A stretch of 64,000 nt of DNA from Bog-159 sp963818855 (GTDB lineage Bacteria; Acidobacteriota; Terriglobia; Bryobacterales; Bryobacteraceae): assembly GCA_963818855.1 (NCBI GenBank), contig CAWFUH010000017.1, positions 911,534-975,533 of the forward strand. The letters run 5' to 3'. Shown here piece after piece: positions 44,801 through 51,870 of the stretch (positions are counted from its first letter, which is position 1; each line of letters begins with the position of its first letter). Below the pieces are notes generated by a model. It ran no database searches. It saw nothing but the letters and a program-made list of their open reading frames with translations, and was not told where the DNA came from. The translations under genes and the position numbers were made by a program.

Positions 44801-45183
44801 GGAAGCATCGCGACGCGCTGTTTGTTCCCAAGTACGGATCGCTCGGTTTCGTGGCCCTACCCAGCATCTGGATCTTCCAGGTGCTGCTGTCGGCGCTCTC
44901 GCCTTTCGCCGAGTTGGCCATGATCGTGGCATTGTTTGCGGGCAACTGGCGCATCGTGCTGGTGTTCTATCTCGGCTTCTTCGTACTGGAACTTCTGACC
45001 GGCCTGGTGGCGTACTGGCTGGAAGGCGAAAAACCGTGGGACCTGGCGCTGCTGTTCTTTCAGCGCATCTATTACCGCGAACTGATGTATTACGTCGTGG
45101 CCAAGTCGCTGATCTATGCCATACGCGGCCGCGTGGTCGGCTGGGGCAAGCTGGAGCGGCGGGCTACCGTGCAGGGAGTTTAG
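41833..45183 (+). CDS. Trimodular GH18-NodB-GT2 membrane protein
   Basis: 1116 residues from a GTG. Order: cytoplasmic basic start and one membrane helix (residues 28-46), a GH18-like domain (about 110-415; the catalytic strand reads AGVNIDFEEL near 217-225), a NodB polysaccharide deacetylase (about 488-680; LTFDDGPDPRYTPAIL, NHTYTHPNIA, RPPYNAD, ILLHDAGG), a helix near 720, a GT2 transferase (about 760-990; VSVVIAAYNEEKVI, VVVDDGSRD, DADT, AEDTDLTLQMRRAGY, QRFRW) and C-terminal helices. GT2 polymerases with QxxRW are processive. One chain could thus polymerise, deacetylate and trim an N-acetylated polysaccharide across the inner membrane. The polymer is unknown. Confidence 0.9.
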   Translation: MAGNHRTFVFHDPSGKRWQRFRRSLQTGAIFVGILLVLFVLSMAVSPQIPALGLPQVEHIPGLEDVPAIIRGERPIRNVPFKLRRAAGNIKYVRSASPVLHPKTAARVKTDSPIVFGFYVNWDPASMVSLRMHVTHLTHLVPEWLILRNNKGDLDDQSDPTVMAIATQAKLPILALVTNYRDGWQARDVHQILHDADARADLVDSIYSNLAEHHFAGVNIDFEELGPRDRGPFVAFMRQLRATLAPAGLLLTESVPIDDPGYDLKQLAEVNDYLVPMVYDEHYQSGEPGPIASQAWFQKEIDRLGRIAAPAKMVVGIGNYGYDWTIGGRGSTEVKFGEVMSQAARNRVTVAWDSVMANPVFRYRSGGRQHEVWFLDAVTSLNEARGVADGGFRGVALWRLGAEDPDLWNVLRPDGWPGADYDGRQLAVLSAQKSVDEYGNGDVLRIVETPRDGSRQVWRAADGRYAEQYGQAPSYYTIEATGGQGDRKVLCLTFDDGPDPRYTPAILDVLRSRGVRATFFVIGANADQNIGLVQRAYAEGHDIGNHTYTHPNIALVSDERAALELSTTERIIENALGVSTVLFRPPYNADSQPQTPEEILPVLRAQKAGYVTVGERIDPRDWVKGVSADEIESDVRNELASAEDPGHVILLHDAGGDRSATVAALPRILDGLRSEGYRFVPLSELLGQTRAQLMPRPSGAEMRWARIEGGAFDSQGAFKKIIGMLFLWAIYLTLARSLFYGILALAQKWRTRYRRFDAAFRPPVSVVIAAYNEEKVIVRTVESILGNGYDDLELVVVDDGSRDATLDVLRRNFGARREVRILTQPNGGKSAALNNAIAHARHDILIALDADTIFRAGTIGKLVRHFADSRVGAVSGNARVGNRRRWITRFQSIEYIYGFNLDRRALDLLNAITVVPGAVGAWRKEAIEKLGGFGGDTLAEDTDLTLQMRRAGYQIRYEEAAVAFTEAPEDTRGLAKQRFRWAFGTLQAAWKHRDALFVPKYGSLGFVALPSIWIFQVLLSALSPFAELAMIVALFAGNWRIVLVFYLGFFVLELLTGLVAYWLEGEKPWDLALLFFQRIYYRELMYYVVAKSLIYAIRGRVVGWGKLERRATVQGV

Positions 45184-45185
45184 CG

Positions 45186-45191
45186 TACAAT
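45186..45191 (+). promoter_or_regulatory. -10-like TACAAT seven bases before the first Uma2 start
   Basis: TACAAT ends seven bases before the ATG at 45199, so transcription from it would begin at or next to the start codon (leaderless mRNA). No good -35 is seen. Confidence 0.4.
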
Positions 45192-45198
45192 CTGAATT

Positions 45199-45741
45199 AT
45201 GAGCACCACCGCAGCGCCGATGACGGTCGACGAATTCCTGAAGCTGCCTGAGGTCGAGGGGCGGAAAAATGAGTTGATCCATGGTGAGGTAGTTTCCATG
45301 GCGTATGCCGGATTCGATCATGAACGCGTGAAGTCCAATTTGATCCAGATCTTGGCCGTTTGGTTGAGCCAACGGGCACTCGGCAAACTATTCGCCGAAA
45401 CCACCTACCGCCTGGACGCCGAAGTGGCCGTCATGCCCGACTTGAGCGTGCTGCGCAACGAGCGCCTGACGCCAGTCACCGGCGATCTGCCGACGGGCGC
45501 GCCAGACCTTGCCATCGAGGTTGTCTCGTCGGAATCCGCCGCCCATCTGCGCTCCAAGATTCAGCTCTACCTCAAGCACGGCACTAAAGGCGTTTGGGCG
45601 ATTTATCCGGGACAGCTTTTGGTGGAAGTGCACAACGCAAATAATCACGTTGCGATATTTGAGTGTACGGATGCGCTGGAAGACCGCGCTGCCCTGCCCG
45701 GTTTCAGTATTCCCGTCAGTGCAATCTTCGAAGGTTTGTAG
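45199..45741 (+). CDS. Uma2-family (DUF820) endonuclease-like protein, copy 1
   Basis: 180 residues of the Uma2/DUF820 family: PMTVDEFLKLPEVEGRKNELIHGEVVSM at the start, AEVAVMPDLSVL, and the PD-(D/E)xK-like core GAPDLAIEVVSSESAAHLRSKIQLYLKHGTKGVWAIYP. The D and E-V of DLAIEV and K of the following helix are the presumed nuclease residues. The family is hugely expanded in cyanobacteria and acidobacteria and its biological role is unresolved. A paralogue follows 45 bases later. Confidence 0.85.
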   Translation: MSTTAAPMTVDEFLKLPEVEGRKNELIHGEVVSMAYAGFDHERVKSNLIQILAVWLSQRALGKLFAETTYRLDAEVAVMPDLSVLRNERLTPVTGDLPTGAPDLAIEVVSSESAAHLRSKIQLYLKHGTKGVWAIYPGQLLVEVHNANNHVAIFECTDALEDRAALPGFSIPVSAIFEGL

Positions 45742-45774
45742 GCCTATCATCCGTTCCCGCGCGCAAGCATAACG

Positions 45775-45780
45775 TATAAT
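45775..45780 (+). promoter_or_regulatory. -10 TATAAT six bases before the second Uma2 start
   Basis: A perfect TATAAT sits six bases before the TTG at 45787, the same geometry as for copy 1, which again points to a leaderless transcript. No strong -35 is visible. Confidence 0.45.
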
Positions 45781-45786
45781 CTCGAT

Positions 45787-46329
45787 TTGAGCACCACCAC
45801 CTCTCCGATGACAGTCGATGAATTCCTGAGCCTGCCCGATATCGAGGAGCAGCGGGTCGAACTGATCGAAGGAGAGGTGGTTGACATGCCTACTGGGGGC
45901 CCCGATCACGAGCGGGTAAAGTCGAATCTGAATGAAATCCTGGTGCTTTGGCTCGTTAAGCACGGGGTTGGAAAAGTATTTATCGAATCAGGATACCGGC
46001 TCGCGGAACGCTCTTTGCTCGCGCCGGACATTAGCGTGCTGAACCTCGAACGCATCAACCAGAGCGGCAAAGACCTGCTTCGCGGCGCTCCGGACCTTGC
46101 CATTGAAATCGTATCGTCGGAAACCGCCAACCGACTGCAAACCAAAATCAGGCTGTACTTCAAGCACGGCGCCAAGGCGGTTTGGCTGATATTTCTCGAG
46201 ACGCGCACGATTCAGGTCAGCCACCCGGACGGGCACACCGTCACTCTCGAACAAGACCAGATTCTCGAGGATCCCGACGGCCTGCCGGGCTTCAGCACCC
46301 CCATCAGCGCCATCTTTGATCGACTATAG
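45787..46329 (+). CDS. Uma2-family (DUF820) endonuclease-like protein, copy 2
   Basis: 180 residues from a TTG aligned with the ATG of copy 1 (STTTSPMTVDEFLSLPDIEEQRVELIEGEVVDM). The catalytic region is intact: ERSLLAPDISVL and GAPDLAIEIVSSETANRLQTKIRLYFKHGAKAVWLI. It is clearly a tandem duplicate of the preceding gene but diverged over the whole length. Its 3' end overlaps the convergent Ycf48-like gene by 26 bases. Confidence 0.85.
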   Translation: MSTTTSPMTVDEFLSLPDIEEQRVELIEGEVVDMPTGGPDHERVKSNLNEILVLWLVKHGVGKVFIESGYRLAERSLLAPDISVLNLERINQSGKDLLRGAPDLAIEIVSSETANRLQTKIRLYFKHGAKAVWLIFLETRTIQVSHPDGHTVTLEQDQILEDPDGLPGFSTPISAIFDRL

Positions 46330-47158
46330 GCTCGGCCGAAGGGGCCACCGGCGGCGGCATCTCGGGTGGCTTGCATGCGCCGATCGACACCGAAAAAGCC
46401 GCCACGCTGCGCCAGGCGCCGCCCGCGCGCCGTTCGATGTGGTACGACTTGCTGGCGGCATCCGCACGCAGGCGCCAGTCCGCATTCGCCGTTTCACTGG
46501 CGCGCTTCAGGGGAACAGGCCGCTCGCCGGCTTGGCGAAGCGTCCAAGTGTCGCCCGCGTTGGACGTGTCATACAACTCATAACGGCCTGACTCACTCGC
46601 CCGGCCACGATCGATCACCAGGCTGCCATTGGTTCGCGAGCTAAACCAAAATTGCAGGATCGCTCCAAATTGCGAGTCCCCAAAGACCGGGCGCGACTGC
46701 CATGTTTTGCCCGCGTCCGTAGTGACTAGCAGGAACGGGTCATGCGGCAGCGGGTGAAGCGCCTCACCACTGATCCAGCCGTTCTCGAAATCGATGAACT
46801 GGATGCGGTCAAGCCCGGCCAGACGGATTCGTTCTTGCGGCTCACGCCAGGTTTTGCCGGCATCGTCACTGGAGAGCAGCACGGCGGTGAGAGTAGTGGA
46901 GGATGTATGAATATTGCCCGCCAGGAAAATGCGATTGCCTACGGTCTCCACCGACGCCAGTTCCAGATAGAGCGGGCACGGATCTTCTATCGTGCAAGTT
47001 AGACCTGACAACCGGATGTCTTCCTCGCCGCACTGGTAATCCACGACCATCGGCTTGCCCGCATTCACCAGCGGCTGGATTTGCACGGGTTCGGCGGCGG
47101 GCTGCTCCACCTGTGCCCACGCGGCCGAGGCAATCGCCAGGACGATCAAAAAGCGCAT
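46304..47158 (-). CDS. Secreted BNR/Ycf48-like repeat protein
   Basis: 284 residues with a signal peptide (MRFLIVLAIASAAWA). Three BNR/Asp-box-type repeats are visible: LLSSDDAGKTWREP, LVTTDAGKTWQSR and DTSNAGDTWTLR, with the beta-propeller phrases IQFIDFENGWISG and LQFWFSSRTNGSLV, as in Ycf48/photosystem-stability-like and sialidase-like propellers. Two cysteine pairs (YQCGEEDI, LTCTIEDPC) precede the propeller. No enzyme residues are recognised. It is likely an envelope or extracellular propeller. Confidence 0.7.
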   Translation of the reverse strand: MRFLIVLAIASAAWAQVEQPAAEPVQIQPLVNAGKPMVVDYQCGEEDIRLSGLTCTIEDPCPLYLELASVETVGNRIFLAGNIHTSSTTLTAVLLSSDDAGKTWREPQERIRLAGLDRIQFIDFENGWISGEALHPLPHDPFLLVTTDAGKTWQSRPVFGDSQFGAILQFWFSSRTNGSLVIDRGRASESGRYELYDTSNAGDTWTLRQAGERPVPLKRASETANADWRLRADAASKSYHIERRAGGAWRSVAAFSVSIGACKPPEMPPPVAPSAEPIVDQRWR

Positions 47159-47253
47159 GCATCCCGATTGTATCGCTGTGGCGCACGTTTCAGCGTGCTG
47201 ACTGGCGCAAGAAATGCCGCGCGTGGCCGATGAGAAGACAAAGGAATCACGCC

Positions 47254-47487
47254 ATGCAAATTACCTATACGGCCCTGGGAGGACTGCAGCAAGCCGAGGA
47301 TCAGGTGAATCGGACCGGGTCACTATTAGCGCGTTCGCCATTCAGCACAGGCGAGCCGCAGGATCAGGTTTCATTGAGTGACGCGGCAGTCTCTCTCCTC
47401 GAAGGCAAAGCCAGTTACCAGGCGAATTTGGACAGCATCAAGGTGACAGACGATATGCAGAAAAGCGCGTTGAGTCTGGTGAAGTAG
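47254..47487 (+). CDS. 77-residue protein resembling a flagellar rod C-terminal segment
   Basis: ATG at 47254 with AAGGAA upstream. The start (MQITYTALGGLQQAEDQVN) could pass for a rod-protein N-terminal helix. The end (VSLSDAAVSLLEGKASYQANLDSIKVTDDMQKSALSL) resembles the C-terminal helix of FlgC/FlgG-type flagellar rod proteins (AYEAN ... T---MQ---L). No flagellar gene is nearby. Either it is a relic or a stand-alone helical protein; the resemblance is moderate. Confidence 0.55.
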   Translation: MQITYTALGGLQQAEDQVNRTGSLLARSPFSTGEPQDQVSLSDAAVSLLEGKASYQANLDSIKVTDDMQKSALSLVK

Positions 47488-47491
47488 TCGC

Positions 47492-48493
47492 TTATAGCCC
47501 CAGGCGCTCTCGCGCGTAGGTCATGCACAATTGCACGTTGTTTTCCTCGCGGCGCACCTGCTCTTCGCGCGCCACGCCCGTCAGCACGGGCAGCGGCGGG
47601 CGTCCTTGCGCATCTCGCACCATGCGCATGGTGCGGGCCAGGTAAGCTCCATTCCGTTCCGGAAAAGTCGCCCAATAAGCGTCCGTCAGGCAGGGCACCT
47701 TCAGCGGATCGCGAGTGATCATTTCGAGCGTCAAACGCGTCTCCGGCCGCGCGCGGCGGATGGTATCTACGATCCGGCGCATGTCCAGCATACCTGTGCC
47801 CAGCGGCATCTCAGAGAGCAGGAAACCATCGGGGTATGGCGCGACGGCCATATCCTTTATATGCGTCGTGACGGCGTAGGGCGCCAGGGTCTCCACCACG
47901 GCCATGGGATCGTCAAGCAACGAGATATTGTTGCCGGTATCCAGGCACACACCCAGCCAGCGGCTCTGCTTCTCGTGCATGAGCGCCGCCATTTCCTCGG
48001 CAGTGAAGTCCTTGTGATTTTCGATGGCCAGCGGCACTTGCTGTTTTTCAACGATGCGCAACGCCCGGTCGATGTTCTCGCGGGCTTGGGCTACGGCTTT
48101 GCGCCAATCCGCCAGGTTGGTGAAGTTCTCATAGCGGCGCCCGGGCAGGCAATTGACGCGAATCGCCAGCGCTCCGGCTTGTTTGGCGGCGGTCACTGTG
48201 CTCTCGAACTCCGCAGTGTCGCGGGCTTCGGGCAATCTGGCGATCACCTCGAAATACATGCCCAGTTCGGAGGCGCGCGCGTGCAGTTTGCGGATGTAGT
48301 CCGGCTCGCGCGAGGTTAACTGCATTTGAATGCCGCCCGCACCCAGCCCGGCACAGTGTTCCAGAAATTCGAGGTTATCCTTTGGCCTGGCGAAGCTCAA
48401 ATAAGATGTAACGGCGATCCCCATCTGCGAGCGCGTCTCGCTGGCCAGGGCCCCGGCCGCCGCGGCGGTGATCAGAAACGTCCGGCGATTCAT
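47492..48493 (-). CDS. Tat-exported sugar phosphate isomerase/epimerase-like protein
   Basis: 333 residues. Twin-arginine signal (NRRTFLITAAAAGALA), then an AP-endonuclease-2-type TIM barrel: GIAVTSYLSF, LGAGGIQMQL, ALAIRVNCLPG, VPLAIENHKDFTAEEM, GVCLDTGNNISLLDD, AVTTHIKDMAV and TRLTLEMITRDP, with E, D, H and E positioned as metal ligands of xylose-isomerase-like proteins. Substrate unknown. The start overlaps the stop of the Gfo/Idh/MocA gene (ATGA), so the two form one operon, a common acidobacterial pair. Confidence 0.8.
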   Translation of the reverse strand: MNRRTFLITAAAAGALASETRSQMGIAVTSYLSFARPKDNLEFLEHCAGLGAGGIQMQLTSREPDYIRKLHARASELGMYFEVIARLPEARDTAEFESTVTAAKQAGALAIRVNCLPGRRYENFTNLADWRKAVAQARENIDRALRIVEKQQVPLAIENHKDFTAEEMAALMHEKQSRWLGVCLDTGNNISLLDDPMAVVETLAPYAVTTHIKDMAVAPYPDGFLLSEMPLGTGMLDMRRIVDTIRRARPETRLTLEMITRDPLKVPCLTDAYWATFPERNGAYLARTMRMVRDAQGRPPLPVLTGVAREEQVRREENNVQLCMTYARERLGL

Positions 48494-49830
48494 AAGTTCA
48501 GGCTCCGCAGCACGTCATCCCACGGTTTGCGATAAGGCCGCACCAGCATGGCGGAAGCTTCCGCATCGCCGACGATCTCCTCGCTCTCCGGATTCCAGCG
48601 GACCTTGCGGCCGAGCCGCAGCGAGATATTTGCCAGATGGCACGCGACCGCCGTACGGTGTCCATCTTCGACGTCCGAAATGGGCCGCTGGCGGCTCTTG
48701 ATGCAATCCAGAAAATTTCGCGCATGCAGGTCGAACTGCTGCGGCGACGAGCCGGGCTCTTTGCGCGCGTCGACCCATGGCTCCGGTTTCGTGGCGGAAT
48801 GCTGGGGGCCTCCGGTGGGCTGTCCCTCGAACACCGGGATGGCATTCGATGGGTCGATCTTCATATCGGGAATCACTTCGTATCCGCCCCGGGTAACCGT
48901 CATGCTGCCCTTGGTTCCGAAGAATTCCAGGCCATAACCGGCGCGGCGTCCAGCGCTGGCCTCGCGCATCGAATGCACCGCGGTGAAGCCCGGATATTCG
49001 AAAACGGAGTCCTGCGTGTCGGGAGTTTCGCCATTGTCCTGGAGGGCGAATCGCCCGCCGCTTGACGAGACCGCCGACGGACCCTTCACGCCCATGGACC
49101 ATTGGACAATGTCGATATCGTGCGCGCCGAGGTTGGTCATCTGGCCGCCGGAGTAATCCCAGAACCAGCGGAAATGATACAGTGCCCGGTGCGGATTATA
49201 GGGCCGCTGCGGTGCGGGTCCCAGCCACATGTCGTAATCCAGATCGTGCGGCGGCGGCCCATCGGGCGGATTGCCGAAGCCCGGCATGACGTTGCGAAAG
49301 GCGCCCATGCGGGCACTCAGCACCTTGCCGAAATAGGCAGATTGCACCAATTCGCGGGCCTTCTGGTAATGCGGGCCGGAGCGCTGCTGCGTGCCGACTT
49401 GCACCACGCGCTGGTAGCGCCGTGCGGCCGTGGTCATCCAGCGCCCTTCCTTCACAAATAGCGTGAGTGGCTTTTCCACGTAGACGTCTTTGCCGGCCGC
49501 GCACGCCAGAATAGTCAGCAGCGTGTGCCAGTGGTCTGGTGTGCACACCACCACGGCTTGAATCTCTTTGTTGTCGAGCAGCTTGCGGAAATCGCTGTAG
49601 CCCTTGGCACCGGAACCACACGCCGCTATTCCCTCCTCCAGACGCGGCTGGCATATCTCGCACATGGCGGCCAGGTCCGCATCGTTCTGGTTTTTGAAAT
49701 CGTGGACATGCTGGCGGCCGATCAGGCCGTAACCGATGAAGCCGACTTGTATGCGATCGTTGGCGCCTAACAGCCGTTTGTACGACGCCGCCGTGACTGC
49801 TCCCAGGAACACGCGCCGCGATGAGTGCAT
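48490..49830 (-). CDS. Tat-exported Gfo/Idh/MocA-family oxidoreductase
   Basis: 446 residues from the ATG at 49828-49830, which begins a twin-arginine signal (SSRRVFLGAVTAASY); the open frame upstream lacks conserved sequence. Rossmann domain: IQVGFIGYGLIGRQHVHDF, then VVCTPDHWHTLL and DVYVEKPLTLFVKEGR, the EKP motif of the family. The C-terminal domain includes GPAPQRPYNPHRALYHFRWFWDYSGGQMTNLGAHDIDIVQW, typical of secreted glycoside-oxidoreductase-like members. Such exported members probably bind NAD(P) before Tat transport. Coupled to the isomerase gene. Confidence 0.88.
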   Translation of the reverse strand: MHSSRRVFLGAVTAASYKRLLGANDRIQVGFIGYGLIGRQHVHDFKNQNDADLAAMCEICQPRLEEGIAACGSGAKGYSDFRKLLDNKEIQAVVVCTPDHWHTLLTILACAAGKDVYVEKPLTLFVKEGRWMTTAARRYQRVVQVGTQQRSGPHYQKARELVQSAYFGKVLSARMGAFRNVMPGFGNPPDGPPPHDLDYDMWLGPAPQRPYNPHRALYHFRWFWDYSGGQMTNLGAHDIDIVQWSMGVKGPSAVSSSGGRFALQDNGETPDTQDSVFEYPGFTAVHSMREASAGRRAGYGLEFFGTKGSMTVTRGGYEVIPDMKIDPSNAIPVFEGQPTGGPQHSATKPEPWVDARKEPGSSPQQFDLHARNFLDCIKSRQRPISDVEDGHRTAVACHLANISLRLGRKVRWNPESEEIVGDAEASAMLVRPYRKPWDDVLRSLNL

Positions 49831-49936
49831 TTGCTGGATTTTAGCAGGTCGCGAGACAGGCAGATGTGGCGTACAGCACCGTCTTGTATCCCTGGCTGGC
49901 TCTGATACGTCAAATAGATTAGGATGGACAGAAATT

Positions 49937-50845
49937 ATGACACGCATCGGCATTGTTATCGCGGTTACGATGGCAGCGGGTTTGTCCGCGCGCGATGTGC
50001 CGGAACCGGCATTGCCCGTTAATGTGGTGGTCACCGTTACCGGACAAAAAGGCGCCCCGGCCCCACCGCTGACAGTGGACGACATTCTCGTCTCGCAAAA
50101 CAAGCAGCACCTGCAGGTCACCGGACTGGAGCCATTGCGCGCGCAGGGCGGTCGCCAACTCTGGCTATTGATCGACGACAGCACCACGACTAACCTGGGC
50201 ACACAGTTGGCAGACCTGAAGAATTTCGTATCAAACCTGCCTGCCAATACCCAGGTGGGCGTCGGCTATATGAACTACGGCCGGGTTCAGGTTGTGCAGC
50301 CGCTGACGACCGACCATCAACTGGCCGCGAAGGCCATGCGCCTGCCCACCGGTATAGCTGGTATTTCGGCGAGCCCGTACCTGGCGTTGACCTCGCTGAT
50401 TCACAAGTGGCCCGCCAGTTCCGGCCCGCGGGAAGTGGTGATGGTTTCGAGCGGCATTGATCCTGAATACGGCGCTGGCCCCGATGATCCTTATGTGAAC
50501 GAGGCTGTCGACGTCGCGCAACGCGCTGGAGTTGTGGTGTATTCGATCTTTTACTCAGGCGCAGGACGCTGGGGACACAACGGTCGCCAGATCTTTTGGG
50601 GTCAGAACTATCTCGCACAGCTCAGTGACGAGACTGGCGGTGAGTTATATTGGCTGGGCGCGATCAATCCGGTGTCACTGGCGCCTTATCTCTCCGATAT
50701 CAGTGAGCGCTTGAACGCACAGTACTTACTTACTTTCCTGGCCAGGCCGGAAAATAAGGCGGGATTTCAAGTGGTCAAAATCAAGACTGAGAAACCGCGG
50801 GTGAAGGTTGCGGGGCCGTCCAAGGTATACGTGCCAGCGCAGTAA
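49937..50845 (+). CDS. Secreted VWFA-related acidobacterial protein, second member
   Basis: 302 residues from the ATG at 49937. Signal peptide (TRIGIVIAVTMAAGLSA), then the family lead (LPVNVVVTVTGQKGAPAPPLTVDDILVSQNKQHLQV). The VWA-like domain begins QLWLLIDDSTTTNLG, with a D-D-S-T metal-site-like motif better preserved than in the protein at 28671. NTQVGVGYMNYGRVQVVQPLTTDHQLA and REVVMVSSGIDP follow, and the family C-terminus is ISERLNAQYLLTFLARPE. Extracellular or envelope location; function unknown. Confidence 0.8.
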   Translation: MTRIGIVIAVTMAAGLSARDVPEPALPVNVVVTVTGQKGAPAPPLTVDDILVSQNKQHLQVTGLEPLRAQGGRQLWLLIDDSTTTNLGTQLADLKNFVSNLPANTQVGVGYMNYGRVQVVQPLTTDHQLAAKAMRLPTGIAGISASPYLALTSLIHKWPASSGPREVVMVSSGIDPEYGAGPDDPYVNEAVDVAQRAGVVVYSIFYSGAGRWGHNGRQIFWGQNYLAQLSDETGGELYWLGAINPVSLAPYLSDISERLNAQYLLTFLARPENKAGFQVVKIKTEKPRVKVAGPSKVYVPAQ

Positions 50846-50872
50846 AGGGGCGCAGGCTGGAGCTCCGCGTCA

Positions 50873-51835
50873 CTATTGCCCGCGAAAATAATCGAGGGTG
50901 AGGCGCAGGCCTTCCTCGAGCGTCACACGTGGCTCCCAGCCAAGCAACCGGCGCGCTTTCGAAATATCCGGGCGGCGCTGCTTGGGATCGTCTTCTGGCA
51001 GATCGTGATTCACCAACGGCGACACGCTACCGGTGGCGCGTAAGATCTGCTCGGCAAACTCGCGGATGGTCATCTCGATCGGATTGCCAAGGTTCACCGG
51101 ATTGGGTTCATCGGACTGCATGAGCCGGTAGAGGCCATCCACCAGATCGCTCACGTAGCAGAAACTCCGCGTTTGCGATCCATCTCCGAAGATAGTAATG
51201 GCCTCGCCGCGCAAAGCCTGATCCAGAAAGGCCGGCACCACCCGGCCATCGTCCAGCTTCATGCGCGGCCCATAGGTATTGAAGATGCGGGCGATATTTG
51301 TGCGCAGGCCGTAGGTGCGGTGGTAAGCCATCGTCAGGGCCTCGGCGAAGCGCTTGCTTTCGTCGTAGCAGGATCGCGGCCCTACCGGGTTCACATGGCC
51401 CCAATAGGTTTCGCGCTGCGGATGTTCGAGCGGGTCGCCATAACACTCCGAAGTGGAAGTGAGCAGGAAGCGCGCTTCCTTCGTGCGCGCCAGTTCCAGC
51501 ATGTTACGCGTGCCCGCACTGCCCACGTCCAGAGTGGCGATGGCGTGCTGCATGTAGTCCTTGGGACTGGCGGGCGATGCCATATTCAACACGCCATCAA
51601 GCGAGCCGTCCACCGCCAGTGGCTGCGTAATATCGTGACACAGGAACCGGAATCGCGAGTCACCGTCCAGATGCGCCAGATTCCTTTTCGAACCAGTGAG
51701 GAAATTGTCAACAGCGATAACTGAGTGGCCCTCCGCCAGCAGCCGGTCGCACATATGCGACCCGATAAATCCCGCAGCTCCGGTAACCAGGATGCGCAAG
51801 CGAATACCCCGTGAAAATGATTTTGCAGCGGACAT
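50873..51835 (-). CDS. UDP-glucuronate decarboxylase (UDP-xylose synthase)
   Basis: 320 residues. NAD-binding start ILVTGAAGFIGSHMCDRLLAEG, VDNFLTGSKRNLAHL, the UXS-typical LNMASPASPKDYMQHAIATLDVG, catalytic LTSTSECYGDPLEHPQRETYWGHVNPVGPRSCYDESKRFAEAL, and RIFNTYGPRM. These match bacterial UDP-glucuronate decarboxylases, which convert UDP-GlcA to UDP-xylose, more closely than GalE or RmlB. It supplies xylose for surface glycans, consistent with the other sugar-transfer genes. The 5' end overlaps the long open frame of the divergent Fe-S gene. Confidence 0.88.
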   Translation of the reverse strand: MSAAKSFSRGIRLRILVTGAAGFIGSHMCDRLLAEGHSVIAVDNFLTGSKRNLAHLDGDSRFRFLCHDITQPLAVDGSLDGVLNMASPASPKDYMQHAIATLDVGSAGTRNMLELARTKEARFLLTSTSECYGDPLEHPQRETYWGHVNPVGPRSCYDESKRFAEALTMAYHRTYGLRTNIARIFNTYGPRMKLDDGRVVPAFLDQALRGEAITIFGDGSQTRSFCYVSDLVDGLYRLMQSDEPNPVNLGNPIEMTIREFAEQILRATGSVSPLVNHDLPEDDPKQRRPDISKARRLLGWEPRVTLEEGLRLTLDYFRGQ

Positions 51836-51870
51836 TGCGCCCGCTCAAGTGCTACATTCAAGGTTACCGC

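Noticed and set aside
49831..50247. N-terminal extension of the Gfo/Idh/MocA gene
   Set aside because: The extension is antisense to the start of the VWFA gene and precedes a proper twin-arginine signal, so the start at 49830 is used.
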